This document shows positions 44,935-52,936 of a stretch of 64,000 bases of DNA, in pieces. The notes under the pieces were generated by a model. That model was given only the letters and a program-made list of their open reading frames with translations, made no database searches and was not told where the DNA came from. The DNA is from Noviherbaspirillum sedimenti. GTDB lineage: Bacteria; Pseudomonadota; Gammaproteobacteria; Burkholderiales; Burkholderiaceae_D. The DNA lies in contig NZ_QYUQ01000002.1 of the NCBI RefSeq assembly GCF_003590835.1, positions 2,976,001 through 3,040,000 on the forward strand, in the 5' to 3' direction. A program made the position numbers and the translations under genes. Position 1 is the first letter of the stretch; each line of letters begins with the position of its first letter.

Positions 44935-45702
44935 TCAAATTCCCAAGTAGGCCTTTTTCACCTGTTCGTTCTGCAACAGCTCCCGGCCCGGGCCGCTGAG
45001 CAAAACTTTTCCGGTCTCGAGTACATAGCCGATATCGGCAATGGAAAGAGCGGCGTGGGCGTTTTGCTCAACAAGGACGATTGTTATTCCCTGGGCCTTC
45101 AGGTCTTTGATGACTCGAAAAATCTCGTCAACCAGTAATGGGGCCAGACCCATGCTTGGTTCATCGAGAAGCAATAACTTTGGACTGCCCATTAGCGCGC
45201 GGGCCATCGCGAGCATTTGCTGCTGACCGCCGGATAAGGTTCCGGCGGGGAGTGCGCGTTTTTCCTTCAACACGGGGAAAAGCTCGAACATTTTTGCAAG
45301 TCCGTTTTCGATTTCAGATGCCGGTCTTGTAAAAGCTCCCAGCTTGATGTTGTCCTCTATGCTTAGGGGGCCAAATACCCGCCGCCCCTCCGGCACCTGG
45401 CAAATGCCAGCTTTTACCCGCCGGTCGGCACGTAGGCGCGTTATATCCGAATCAATGAAACGAATGGATCCGCCGCTGGCAGGCTGCACGCCCGATATCG
45501 TGCGTAGCAGCGTCGTTTTGCCGGCGCCATTAGCGCCGACCAAGGCAACCAATTGTCCTTCTTTCACTTGCAGATCTATGCCGTGCAGCGCTTTAATCCG
45601 GCCATAGTGGCTGGTCAATCCGGTTACTTCCATCATCACCCGGCCGGTTCCGGTCGCACTTCTATGAGGCACTTCAGCCTGAATAATGTCAATTGTTTGC
45701 AT
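44935..45702 (-). CDS. Liv-type ABC transporter ATP-binding protein (LivF-like), aromatic operon
   Basis: 255 aa. About 20 residues precede the usual MMEVTGLTSHYGRIKALHGI start. Walker A is GANGAGKTTL, the signature LSGGQQQMLAMARAL, and Walker B LLLLDEPSMGLAP. GAGGG lies before the ATG at 45702; an internal ATG about 22 codons later is the alternative start. It ends the five-gene importer of the aromatic operon. Confidence 0.95.
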   Translation of the reverse strand: MQTIDIIQAEVPHRSATGTGRVMMEVTGLTSHYGRIKALHGIDLQVKEGQLVALVGANGAGKTTLLRTISGVQPASGGSIRFIDSDITRLRADRRVKAGICQVPEGRRVFGPLSIEDNIKLGAFTRPASEIENGLAKMFELFPVLKEKRALPAGTLSGGQQQMLAMARALMGSPKLLLLDEPSMGLAPLLVDEIFRVIKDLKAQGITIVLVEQNAHAALSIADIGYVLETGKVLLSGPGRELLQNEQVKKAYLGI

Positions 45703-45715
45703 GCCAAGGCCCTCT

Positions 45716-46471
45716 TTATACGGACGCGCCCAAATAGGCGGCGATTACGTCTGGATTTACGCGTACCTCCGCCGCAGTGCCTTCGGCGAGTTTTTTGCCG
45801 TAATTGAGCACGAGGATGCGGTCCGATATGTTCATCACCATTTTCATGTCGTGTTCCACGAGGACGACAGTGATGCCTGATTGCGCGATCTTGACCACCA
45901 ATTCTTCAATCTCATGCGTTTCAGTGTGATTCAGCCCAGCGGCGGGCTCGTCGAGAAAAAGAATTTTCGGCTTTGCAGCCAACGCCCGGGCAATCTCCAA
46001 TCTTTTCAGAGCGCCATACGACATGCTGTTCGCATGGGCATCGACATATTTCCCGACACCGACAAATTGCATGAGCTCGGCGCACTCCTGGCGACATTCG
46101 TCATCTGCCTTGCGTAAGCTCGGCAGTCGGAAAATCGCGGCCAAAAAGCTCTGCGACAGCCTCAAGTGCGCACCGGTCATGACGTTTTCGAGCGCAGTCA
46201 TATTCATGCACACTTGCAGATTCTGGAAGGTGCGGCTAATACCCAGGGCTGCAAGCGCATCGGGTGCAAGGCCAGTCACATCTTTGCCACCGAGGCGAGT
46301 TACACCGCTAGTCGGGGTGTAGATTCCTGTAATCAGGTTAAAGAGGGTGGTTTTCCCGGCGCCATTCGGGCCGATCACGGAATAGACACCACGCTCCGGA
46401 ATTTCGAAGCTCACGTCCTGCACGGCGCTCAAACCGCCAAACGTCTTGGTGAGATTGTCGACGCGAATCAT
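45716..46471 (-). CDS. Liv-type ABC transporter ATP-binding protein (LivG-like), aromatic operon
   Basis: 251 aa. VIGPNGAGKTTLFNLITGIY, the LivG hallmark GISRTFQNLQVCMNMTALEN, signature region SYGALKRLEIARAL and ILFLDEPAAGLNHTETHEIE are present. The gene touches LivM (1-bp gap) and is followed by LivF after 13 bp. It is the unfused counterpart of the C-terminal half of the LivM-LivG fusion in the first cluster. Confidence 0.95.
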   Translation of the reverse strand: MIRVDNLTKTFGGLSAVQDVSFEIPERGVYSVIGPNGAGKTTLFNLITGIYTPTSGVTRLGGKDVTGLAPDALAALGISRTFQNLQVCMNMTALENVMTGAHLRLSQSFLAAIFRLPSLRKADDECRQECAELMQFVGVGKYVDAHANSMSYGALKRLEIARALAAKPKILFLDEPAAGLNHTETHEIEELVVKIAQSGITVVLVEHDMKMVMNISDRILVLNYGKKLAEGTAAEVRVNPDVIAAYLGASV

Positions 46472-46472
46472 T

Positions 46473-47483
46473 TCAGTTTCCTTTCTTGCGCCAGAGCGAC
46501 GACAAGCTTGGCACCACGCCTTTAGGCAGGAAGATCATCGTCAGCATCAAGATCGCGCCAAACGCAACCGTCTCCCAACCTTCAAACTTCGCGAGTAATT
46601 GAGGCAGCAGCGTCAGGAGAACTGCGCCGAGGACTGATCCATAGATCGATGCCATACCGCCAACGACGACCATCGTCATGAGCTCGACCGAATGGAAGAA
46701 GCCAGCGATGCCTGGCGTCAAAAAGCCGACATAATGCGCAGCAACGCTGCCCATGAAGCTGGCGATCACTGCCGAGAAAACAAACATCTTGGTTTTAAAG
46801 GCGGCAGTATCGACGCCGACTACGCGTGCGGCCACTTCGGAGCCGTGAATCGATTGCAATGCACGTCCCGCCGGCGAATTCACAAGGTTGATTGCCCCTC
46901 CCAAAACCAATAGCAAAAGTGCGGCAACAACCCAATACCATTGTTTTTCGCCGTTAATCTCAATGCCAAGAAAGCTGAGAGCAGGCACCGTGATGCCATC
47001 TGGACCGCCGGTAAATTTGGCCTCATTGGTTATTGCAATACTGATGATCATGCCGAGACCAAGCGTCGCCATCGCAAGGTAATGCCCTTTTAATTTTAAA
47101 ATGGGTCGTGCTACCAACAGCGCAAGCACGCCGCTGGCGACCATACCGGCCAACAGCGCGGCGAACGGAGGCCAATTGAAATGCACGGTAAGTATGGCGG
47201 TCGAATAGGCGCCGATTCCCATGAACCCTGCATGACCAAGGCTGATTTGCCCCGTGTAACCCGCCAGAAGATTCAAAGCAATCACAACGATGGCATTGAT
47301 TCCCATCCGGATTACCAGGTCGAGATAGAAGTTATTCGGAAGAATAAGGGGCAGCAGGGCCAACACCGCACCGATCACGACCAAACCGCCGAAGCGCCGT
47401 AGTAATCCTTCGTTGACATGAGCAGTCATAGGAGCGATTGGTCTGACGGCAATCGGCTTAGATACTGTAGCTTGCTTACTCAT
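46473..47483 (-). CDS. Liv-type ABC transporter permease (LivM-like), aromatic operon
   Basis: 336 aa with about ten hydrophobic helices. LLAGYTGQISLGHAGFMGIG, the cytoplasmic loop NSPAGRALQSIHGSEVAARV and GGMASIYGSVLGAVLLTLLP are typical. It overlaps LivH by 4 bp (ATGA). A stretch of about 35 residues before the first helix is longer than in many LivM proteins. Confidence 0.95.
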   Translation of the reverse strand: MSKQATVSKPIAVRPIAPMTAHVNEGLLRRFGGLVVIGAVLALLPLILPNNFYLDLVIRMGINAIVVIALNLLAGYTGQISLGHAGFMGIGAYSTAILTVHFNWPPFAALLAGMVASGVLALLVARPILKLKGHYLAMATLGLGMIISIAITNEAKFTGGPDGITVPALSFLGIEINGEKQWYWVVAALLLLVLGGAINLVNSPAGRALQSIHGSEVAARVVGVDTAAFKTKMFVFSAVIASFMGSVAAHYVGFLTPGIAGFFHSVELMTMVVVGGMASIYGSVLGAVLLTLLPQLLAKFEGWETVAFGAILMLTMIFLPKGVVPSLSSLWRKKGN

Positions 47484-48355
47484 ACACGCTCCGTTACTTT
47501 GGCGCCAAACAATCCACGCGGCATAAAGAACAATAAAAACAGAATGAGGACGAATGGCATTGCATCTTTATATGCAGAGGATATGTATCCCGCCGTCATG
47601 GCCTCTGCCACACCCAGAAGCAAGCCCCCAACGATGGCGCCAGCACCACTGCCCAGGCCGCCAAGTGTCGCTGCTACAAAGCCTTTTAGCCCAAGCATGA
47701 TTCCGACGTCATAGGAAGTCGTAGAAATTGGGGCGATTAGAATGCCCCCGACGGCACCCAGCATCGCAGCCAAAGCAAAACTCAACAGAAGAATAAGTTT
47801 GGTATTGATGCCGACCAGCTGTGCCGCCAGCTTGTCGTGGGAGGTGGCGAGCATTGCTTTGCCAAGCCGGGTACGGTTAAAGAACCAGCCTAAGGCGCTA
47901 ACGATTAATACTGTTACGCCGAGTACCCACAAGCTTTGCGGCAAGATCGTCGCCCCTAGTATCGAAAACGGCGCGTCACCGCTAAATGAGGGCAGTATGT
48001 GATTTCCCTTGCCCAGGTAGACTTCAACCAGTCCGCGGACGACCAAGGAAGCGCCGATCGTGATAATGATGAGATTGACGACTTCCCCCTTGCCGGCTGG
48101 TTCAATAGCCAATTTTTCGATCAAGATGCCGACTGCAGCGGCGATGACAATTGCTAACAGAATTGCCAACCAGAGCGGAATACCAATTTGTGCGAGAAAG
48201 ACAGCAGCCATGCCGCCGACCATGATGAATTCGCCTTGGGCAAAGTTGATGACCCCGCTGCTGTTATAGATCATGGCAAATCCCAATGCGGCCAGCGCAT
48301 AAGTAGAGCCTTGGGTAATGCCGGAAAAGAGAAATTGTAGAAATTCGGACGACAT
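47480..48355 (-). CDS. Liv-type ABC transporter permease (LivH-like), aromatic operon
   Basis: 291 aa, eight or so membrane helices. FLFSGITQGSTYALAALGFA, SSGVINFAQGEFIMVGGMAA and GGLGSGAGAIVGGLLLGVAE match LivH. It is separated from the binding-protein gene by 127 bp containing a strong hairpin and overlaps LivM at its stop codon. GGAG precedes the ATG. Confidence 0.95.
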   Translation of the reverse strand: MSSEFLQFLFSGITQGSTYALAALGFAMIYNSSGVINFAQGEFIMVGGMAAVFLAQIGIPLWLAILLAIVIAAAVGILIEKLAIEPAGKGEVVNLIIITIGASLVVRGLVEVYLGKGNHILPSFSGDAPFSILGATILPQSLWVLGVTVLIVSALGWFFNRTRLGKAMLATSHDKLAAQLVGINTKLILLLSFALAAMLGAVGGILIAPISTTSYDVGIMLGLKGFVAATLGGLGSGAGAIVGGLLLGVAEAMTAGYISSAYKDAMPFVLILFLLFFMPRGLFGAKVTERV

Positions 48356-48431
48356 GTTTTACTCCGGTTTAGGCAAAGCAGGGCCCTGCGGGCCATTCGG
48401 CCGCTAAAACAGAACTCGTGGAGAGAAGCCG

Positions 48432-48470
48432 GTTGAAGGCAAGCGCTTAGAGGCAGCGCCTGCCTTCAAC
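48432..48470 (-). terminator. Strong intercistronic hairpin between binding protein and LivH
   Basis: GTTGAAGGCA/TGCCTTCAAC (10 bp), then a G-T wobble and an inner GCGCT/AGCGC stem with a 7-nt loop make a 16-pair hairpin 12 bp after the binding-protein stop. No T-tract follows, so it is more likely a message-stabilising or partially terminating element than a full stop. Confidence 0.65.
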
Positions 48471-48482
48471 TAGACTAGAGGC

Positions 48483-49631
48483 TTAATCATTGATCAGCGT
48501 CCAGTCGTTGTTGCGGATTTCCAGCATTCGCAAGCCAGACAAATCCAGGCCGCTATGGTCAGTCGCGGACATGTTCACGACGCCATTGGTACCGACGAAC
48601 TTCCTGGTCGATTCCAGCGCGGCGCGGACCTTTTCCTTGTCGGTGCTATTGGCGCGTTTGACTGCATCAACATACAACATGATGCCGTCGTGTGCGTTGC
48701 CGCCGAAGGCAGATGGATCGACTTTGTAACGATCGTTGAATGCTTTGGTATAGTCAGTCACTACCTTCTTTTGGATATCGCCAGCCGGCAGCTTTTCTGG
48801 CACTAAGAGCGCTGTTGCTGGCAAACGGATGCCTTCGGCAGAGGGTCCGGCAAGTTTGATAAATTGTTCAGATGCGACGCCGTGCGACTCATAATGTGGC
48901 GTCTTCATACCAAGTTGCGCCATGTTCTTTGACACGATTGCCGGCCCCTGGCCGAGACCGAAAACAAACACCGACTGAACGGCGGGATTGCCTTTGATCT
49001 TCGTTAGCTGGGCGGTCATATCAGTGTCCTTTGGGCCATAGGTCTCGACCACAACAACTTCCATTCCCAAAGTAGGCGCCAATGCCAAAACTTCCTTGTG
49101 GCCGGACTGTCCGAAACCGCTGGTTTCCGATAACAATGCGATTTTTTTAAAGCCGCGCTTTTGCATGTCGCGCAAAACGCGCTCGACCACTTGCCGGTCG
49201 CTATGCGGTGTTTTGAAGACCCATTTCTTCACTGGTTCGACGATTGCGATGCCCGCTGCAAGCGAAATAAACGGCACGCCGGCGCGCTCTGCCAAAGGCA
49301 CGGCTGCCATTGTGTTGCCGGTGGTTGTTCCGCCGATCAGGACGTCGACCTTGTCTTCTTCGATCAAACGTTTAGTAAATGAGTTGGATTTATTTGCTTC
49401 ACTCGCGTCGTCATAGCTGACAAGTTCCAGCTTGCGACCGAGCAGACCGCCCTCACTGTTAATCTTTTCAACGTAAAGCTGCAAGGTTTGCTGCTCCGGC
49501 GTACCTAAAAATGCCGCCGGTCCGGTCACGGATAAAATTGCGCCGATTTTAATGTTCTGTGCGAAAGCACCTGCTGACAGCGCCATACCCAGTGCTGCAG
49601 CAATCAACTTGAATTTGGTAAATGATTTCAT
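48483..49631 (-). CDS. Liv-type ABC transporter periplasmic substrate-binding protein, aromatic operon
   Basis: 382 aa. Signal peptide cleavage is likely after LSAGAFA. The mature start QNIKIGAILSVTGPAAFLGT and KINSEGGLLGRKLELVSYDD are characteristic of Peripla_BP_6 proteins that bind aromatic acids or amino acids. It is the first transport gene after the oxygenase pair. AGGAGAAGAC lies before the ATG. Given the enzymes around it, an aromatic acid such as a substituted phenylacetate is the likely ligand. Confidence 0.95.
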   Translation of the reverse strand: MKSFTKFKLIAAALGMALSAGAFAQNIKIGAILSVTGPAAFLGTPEQQTLQLYVEKINSEGGLLGRKLELVSYDDASEANKSNSFTKRLIEEDKVDVLIGGTTTGNTMAAVPLAERAGVPFISLAAGIAIVEPVKKWVFKTPHSDRQVVERVLRDMQKRGFKKIALLSETSGFGQSGHKEVLALAPTLGMEVVVVETYGPKDTDMTAQLTKIKGNPAVQSVFVFGLGQGPAIVSKNMAQLGMKTPHYESHGVASEQFIKLAGPSAEGIRLPATALLVPEKLPAGDIQKKVVTDYTKAFNDRYKVDPSAFGGNAHDGIMLYVDAVKRANSTDKEKVRAALESTRKFVGTNGVVNMSATDHSGLDLSGLRMLEIRNNDWTLIND

Positions 49632-49753
49632 GTCTTCTCCTAGTTGTAATAGCCCGCTCGCATTCGCAATGCTTGCGGTTGAACCAATAAAAACTGTCCA
49701 TTAGTTGTACTGCTTTATTTCCAGTCGAACGCCGAATTTATGACTTCATCAGA

Positions 49754-50716
49754 TCAAAGGTCGAGGTCAAGTACGCTGCTTTTTGCACGCGATACACAGA
49801 TCATCATGGTCTTGTTCGAAGCTTGTTCCTCATCAGTCAGTACATAGTCACGATGATCTGGTACACCTGCGCATACAGCGGTCTCACAGCTTCTGCAAAG
49901 CCCTTCTCGACATGAAAATGGCATCAGGACGCCGGCGTCTTCCAAGCACTCCAAAATACTTTTATCTTCTGGAATAGTGATTTCCAGCTTGCTTCTTATC
50001 AAGCGGACCACGAAGGTGTCGCTCGGCGCCTGTTTATCAGAAGACGGTGCACTGAAGCGCTCAAAATGCACTGCATGCTTAGGATGCGCGTGCGCTGACT
50101 TCTCAACTGCATTCATAAGCGGCTCTGGGCCGCAGCAATAGATATGGTCCTGCGCGTCTAGATCAGCAATAAACTTTGCTACGTCGGCATATCCCTGTTT
50201 TTCATCGTCGAAATGCAGCAAGATATTGTCGCGATCGAACGCCAGCAACTGATCGAGATAGGCTGCCCGTTTTCTGCTGCGTACTGTATAGAGCAAGCGC
50301 CACCTCTTCCGGCTCATTTCGCACCAGCGAATCATGCTTAAGATTGGCGTAATGCCGATTCCGCCTGCAATAAAGACATATGTCGACGCATCCGGCACCA
50401 GGGCAAAATTATTACGCGGTGCGCTGATCTGCAACTTGTGACCTTCCAGTACCGACTCGTGCACATAAGTTGATCCGCCGCGGGAAGCATCAGCAAGGCC
50501 TATTGCGATTTCATAGGTGTCAGGCGCTGGCTGATAATTACAGAGAGAATACTGACGCACTAATCCGTTCGGCAAATGGACATCAATATGGGCTCCAGGC
50601 TCGAAATCTGGCAGCGGACGGCCATCGGAGGTTTTCAATTCGAGTTGCACGACGCCATCAGCGCCAATTGCGCGCTCGGCGATAACAACTTCATATGTTT
50701 CAGGCTGGCTCGGCAC
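49754..50716 (-). CDS. VanB-like (phthalate dioxygenase reductase family) ferredoxin reductase
   Basis: 320 aa from a GTG at 50716, set by AGGAG seven bases upstream; this start lies within the end of the oxygenase gene (17-bp overlap). FMN-binding RQYSLCNYQP, NAD-binding GGIGITPILSMIRW and a C-terminal plant-type 2Fe-2S centre (CREGLCRSCETAVC, plus the Cys of MMICVSRAKS) are in the order FMN-NAD-FeS of this family. It passes electrons from NADH to the Rieske oxygenase encoded just upstream. Together they form a two-component class IA system. Confidence 0.95.
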   Translation of the reverse strand: MPSQPETYEVVIAERAIGADGVVQLELKTSDGRPLPDFEPGAHIDVHLPNGLVRQYSLCNYQPAPDTYEIAIGLADASRGGSTYVHESVLEGHKLQISAPRNNFALVPDASTYVFIAGGIGITPILSMIRWCEMSRKRWRLLYTVRSRKRAAYLDQLLAFDRDNILLHFDDEKQGYADVAKFIADLDAQDHIYCCGPEPLMNAVEKSAHAHPKHAVHFERFSAPSSDKQAPSDTFVVRLIRSKLEITIPEDKSILECLEDAGVLMPFSCREGLCRSCETAVCAGVPDHRDYVLTDEEQASNKTMMICVSRAKSSVLDLDL

Positions 50717-51737
50717 TCTTGTTCTCCTGCTCGATTGCACGGCTCACAATCCATCTGAACTGTGAAAGCGCCGCATCAATGCCGAGGTTGACCATCTTGA
50801 AGTTAGGGTCAAGCGCGACCATGGCTTGCTGTGCCTCCACGATTTCGCGGTCTTCGTCAAAGGCTGTCACCACGCTTTGGTGAATCGAATCAGTGACGTC
50901 CGGCCGGTCGATCGCAAAATTATGCGGATGAGCGAAGAAATAATGGGTTGAATTGTCATGCTCAGGCGACAAGGCCTGGCAGCCGCGGAATTCGACTGCA
51001 TTGACTCTATTTCCCTCCGGAGCGCCGGTTCCGGCAGGAGCCATGCCGGAGTCCATCAGCAAGATCCCTGGAGCGATAAAGTCGTAGATGTTCCAGCGGT
51101 CGACCTTGCCCTCGAACGGATGCACTTTTTGTACAAAGGCCGGCGGATCAATGTTCAACGCCCAGCGGGTAATCTTGACACCACGATCGGTACGTTCGAC
51201 TTTGGGTTGGACTTTTGCGTAGTCCTCGGTGCCGCCAAGCGTGGTTGGGTGCACATAGGGGAGATGGGAGAAATCAAGTAAGTTATCGGCGATCAACAGG
51301 TAATTCACGTCATAGTGAATGTACCCGTCGTTGCTGCGCCAAGCCGGGTCATCGAGCCAGTGCGTGTCTGGGATTAACGATTCGTCAGCAAGGCTGGGAT
51401 CGCCCAGCCAAATCCAAATCCAGCGATGCTTTTCAACGACTGGAAATACGCGGACTTTTGCCTGAGGCGGGATTCTCGGTTGAGACGGGATTTCAATGCA
51501 AATGCCTTTCACATCGAATTTCAGACCGTGATACATGCATCGCACACAGTCACCTTCTCTACGGCCTTTCGACAACGGCGCGCCACGATGGCAGCAGCGG
51601 TCTTCGAAGGCAATGACTTTGTTATGGCTGTCGCGCCATATTGCCAATGGCATATTGGCAATAGTTCTGCTTAGAAAGCCGTCTTGCGGGACCTCTTTAT
51701 CCCAGCCAGCGACATACCAGCAATTCTTGATAAACAT
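50700..51737 (-). CDS. VanA-like Rieske aromatic oxygenase, terminal component
   Basis: 345 aa, the size of vanillate O-demethylase rather than of larger ring dioxygenases. The Rieske cluster is CCHRGAPLS and CVRCMYHGLKFD (CxH and CxxH). The mononuclear iron site is DNLLDFSHLPYVHPTTLG (Asp/His/His). Such enzymes O-demethylate methoxy-aromatics or hydroxylate rings. As first gene of the operon and divergent from a LysR regulator, it should act early. O-demethylation of a methoxyphenylacetate to a hydroxyphenylacetate would supply the MhaA-like hydroxylase, but this is inference. Confidence 0.93.
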   Translation of the reverse strand: MFIKNCWYVAGWDKEVPQDGFLSRTIANMPLAIWRDSHNKVIAFEDRCCHRGAPLSKGRREGDCVRCMYHGLKFDVKGICIEIPSQPRIPPQAKVRVFPVVEKHRWIWIWLGDPSLADESLIPDTHWLDDPAWRSNDGYIHYDVNYLLIADNLLDFSHLPYVHPTTLGGTEDYAKVQPKVERTDRGVKITRWALNIDPPAFVQKVHPFEGKVDRWNIYDFIAPGILLMDSGMAPAGTGAPEGNRVNAVEFRGCQALSPEHDNSTHYFFAHPHNFAIDRPDVTDSIHQSVVTAFDEDREIVEAQQAMVALDPNFKMVNLGIDAALSQFRWIVSRAIEQENKSAEPA

Positions 51738-51754
51738 CCCGGTCTCCTTTTGAG

Positions 51755-51798
51755 GTCATATACGAACAACATATATGACATATGCGATGGATGCATAT
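51755..51798. promoter_or_regulatory. Two adjacent dyads in the divergent LysR/oxygenase promoter region
   Basis: GTCATAT-N11-ATATGAC at 51755-51779 and ATATGC-N7-GCATAT at 51780-51798 are perfect and abut each other. LysR-type regulators commonly use a recognition site plus an activation site of this kind (the T-N11-A rule). They lie between the two divergent start codons at 51737 and 51840. Confidence 0.6.
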
Positions 51799-51839
51799 TA
51801 GGATTTGTTTTATTATGCGTAAATAAGCAATTGATCATA

Positions 51840-52769
51840 ATGATTATGAATACCGCGCATAACGCATCGTTGGATCTGAATCTCATCGCCGTCTTCGACG
51901 CTCTGCTTCGTGAACAAAATGTCAGTAAAGCTGCTGACCAACTTGGCATGTCGCAAAGCGCAATGAGTCACGCCTTACGCAGGCTACGGGAGTTCTTCAA
52001 CGACCCATTGTTTGTCAAAACGGGACGCGGGATGAAGCCTACACCGCGCGCTGAGGATCTCGCAGCGACAGTGCTTGGCGTGATGGGATCGATTAGAAAT
52101 GATTTGTTGGTCGCCACTCGCTTTGACGCGAAAAAAGCGAAGCGTGCCTTTAGTCTGTGTATGACGGACCTTGGAGAGTTAATCTTTTTGCCGCCATTGA
52201 TTGAGCGGTTACGGGAAGCTGCACCAAACTGCACGATTCAATCGATACGGATCCGTCCCAAGGAAATTTTTAACGCGCTTGAATCAGGTGAAATCGATCT
52301 GGCTTTAGGCTCACTGCATTCGATTCCCAAGGGGCTCTTTCAACAACAGCTTTACATGCGCTCTTTCACTACGATCGTCAGCTGCAAGAATAAGAAAATC
52401 GGCGATGAAATCTCGGTTGATCAGTATTTTGAAATGGAGCACATTACTGTTGCATTGGCTGATCGGACGGAAGGTTACTATGACAGCGTGGTAGATGACT
52501 ATGGCAGAGAACGCAAAATTTATTTTACAACGCCGCATTTTTTAACAATCCCGCTAATCATTGAGCGCAATCCCGATCTAATTGCAACGGTACCACGCGA
52601 ACTGGGCACAGTTTTTTCAAAGTTTAATACAGTACGGATGGTCCCCCCTCCAATCCCGCTTCCTCAATTCACGTTGCGTCAGCATTGGCATCCCAGATAC
52701 CACCACGATGAGGCGAACACCTGGTTAAGAAGACTCGTCAAAGAAACGTTCGATTCCTTATCTGAGTGA
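51840..52769 (+). CDS. LysR-type regulator of the aromatic operon (NahR/NodD-like branch)
   Basis: 309 aa from the ATG at 51840 (an ATG at 51846 is equally possible; neither has a strong ribosome site, and the frame runs open further upstream). The HTH reads LDLNLIAVFDALLREQNVSK, then AADQLGMSQSAMSHALRRLR, the pattern of the NahR/NodD/LinR branch, which senses aromatic compounds. The C-terminal part is a standard substrate-binding fold. It is divergent from the oxygenase gene with dyads between, so it should activate the operon in response to the substrate. Confidence 0.92.
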   Translation: MIMNTAHNASLDLNLIAVFDALLREQNVSKAADQLGMSQSAMSHALRRLREFFNDPLFVKTGRGMKPTPRAEDLAATVLGVMGSIRNDLLVATRFDAKKAKRAFSLCMTDLGELIFLPPLIERLREAAPNCTIQSIRIRPKEIFNALESGEIDLALGSLHSIPKGLFQQQLYMRSFTTIVSCKNKKIGDEISVDQYFEMEHITVALADRTEGYYDSVVDDYGRERKIYFTTPHFLTIPLIIERNPDLIATVPRELGTVFSKFNTVRMVPPPIPLPQFTLRQHWHPRYHHDEANTWLRRLVKETFDSLSE

Positions 52770-52936
52770 TCCCACAAACCAAACCGCAGCGTATTAAATT
52801 TCGCTCAATTCAACATGCCGCCTTACAATGCCTTCCATCACCAGTCCTCCAACGCATCCTCACGTTGGACAGGCCAAATCACCAAATATTCTCCAAACTT
52901 ACAGCTGTAGTATTAGCCCCCGGAGCGCCCATCGTG

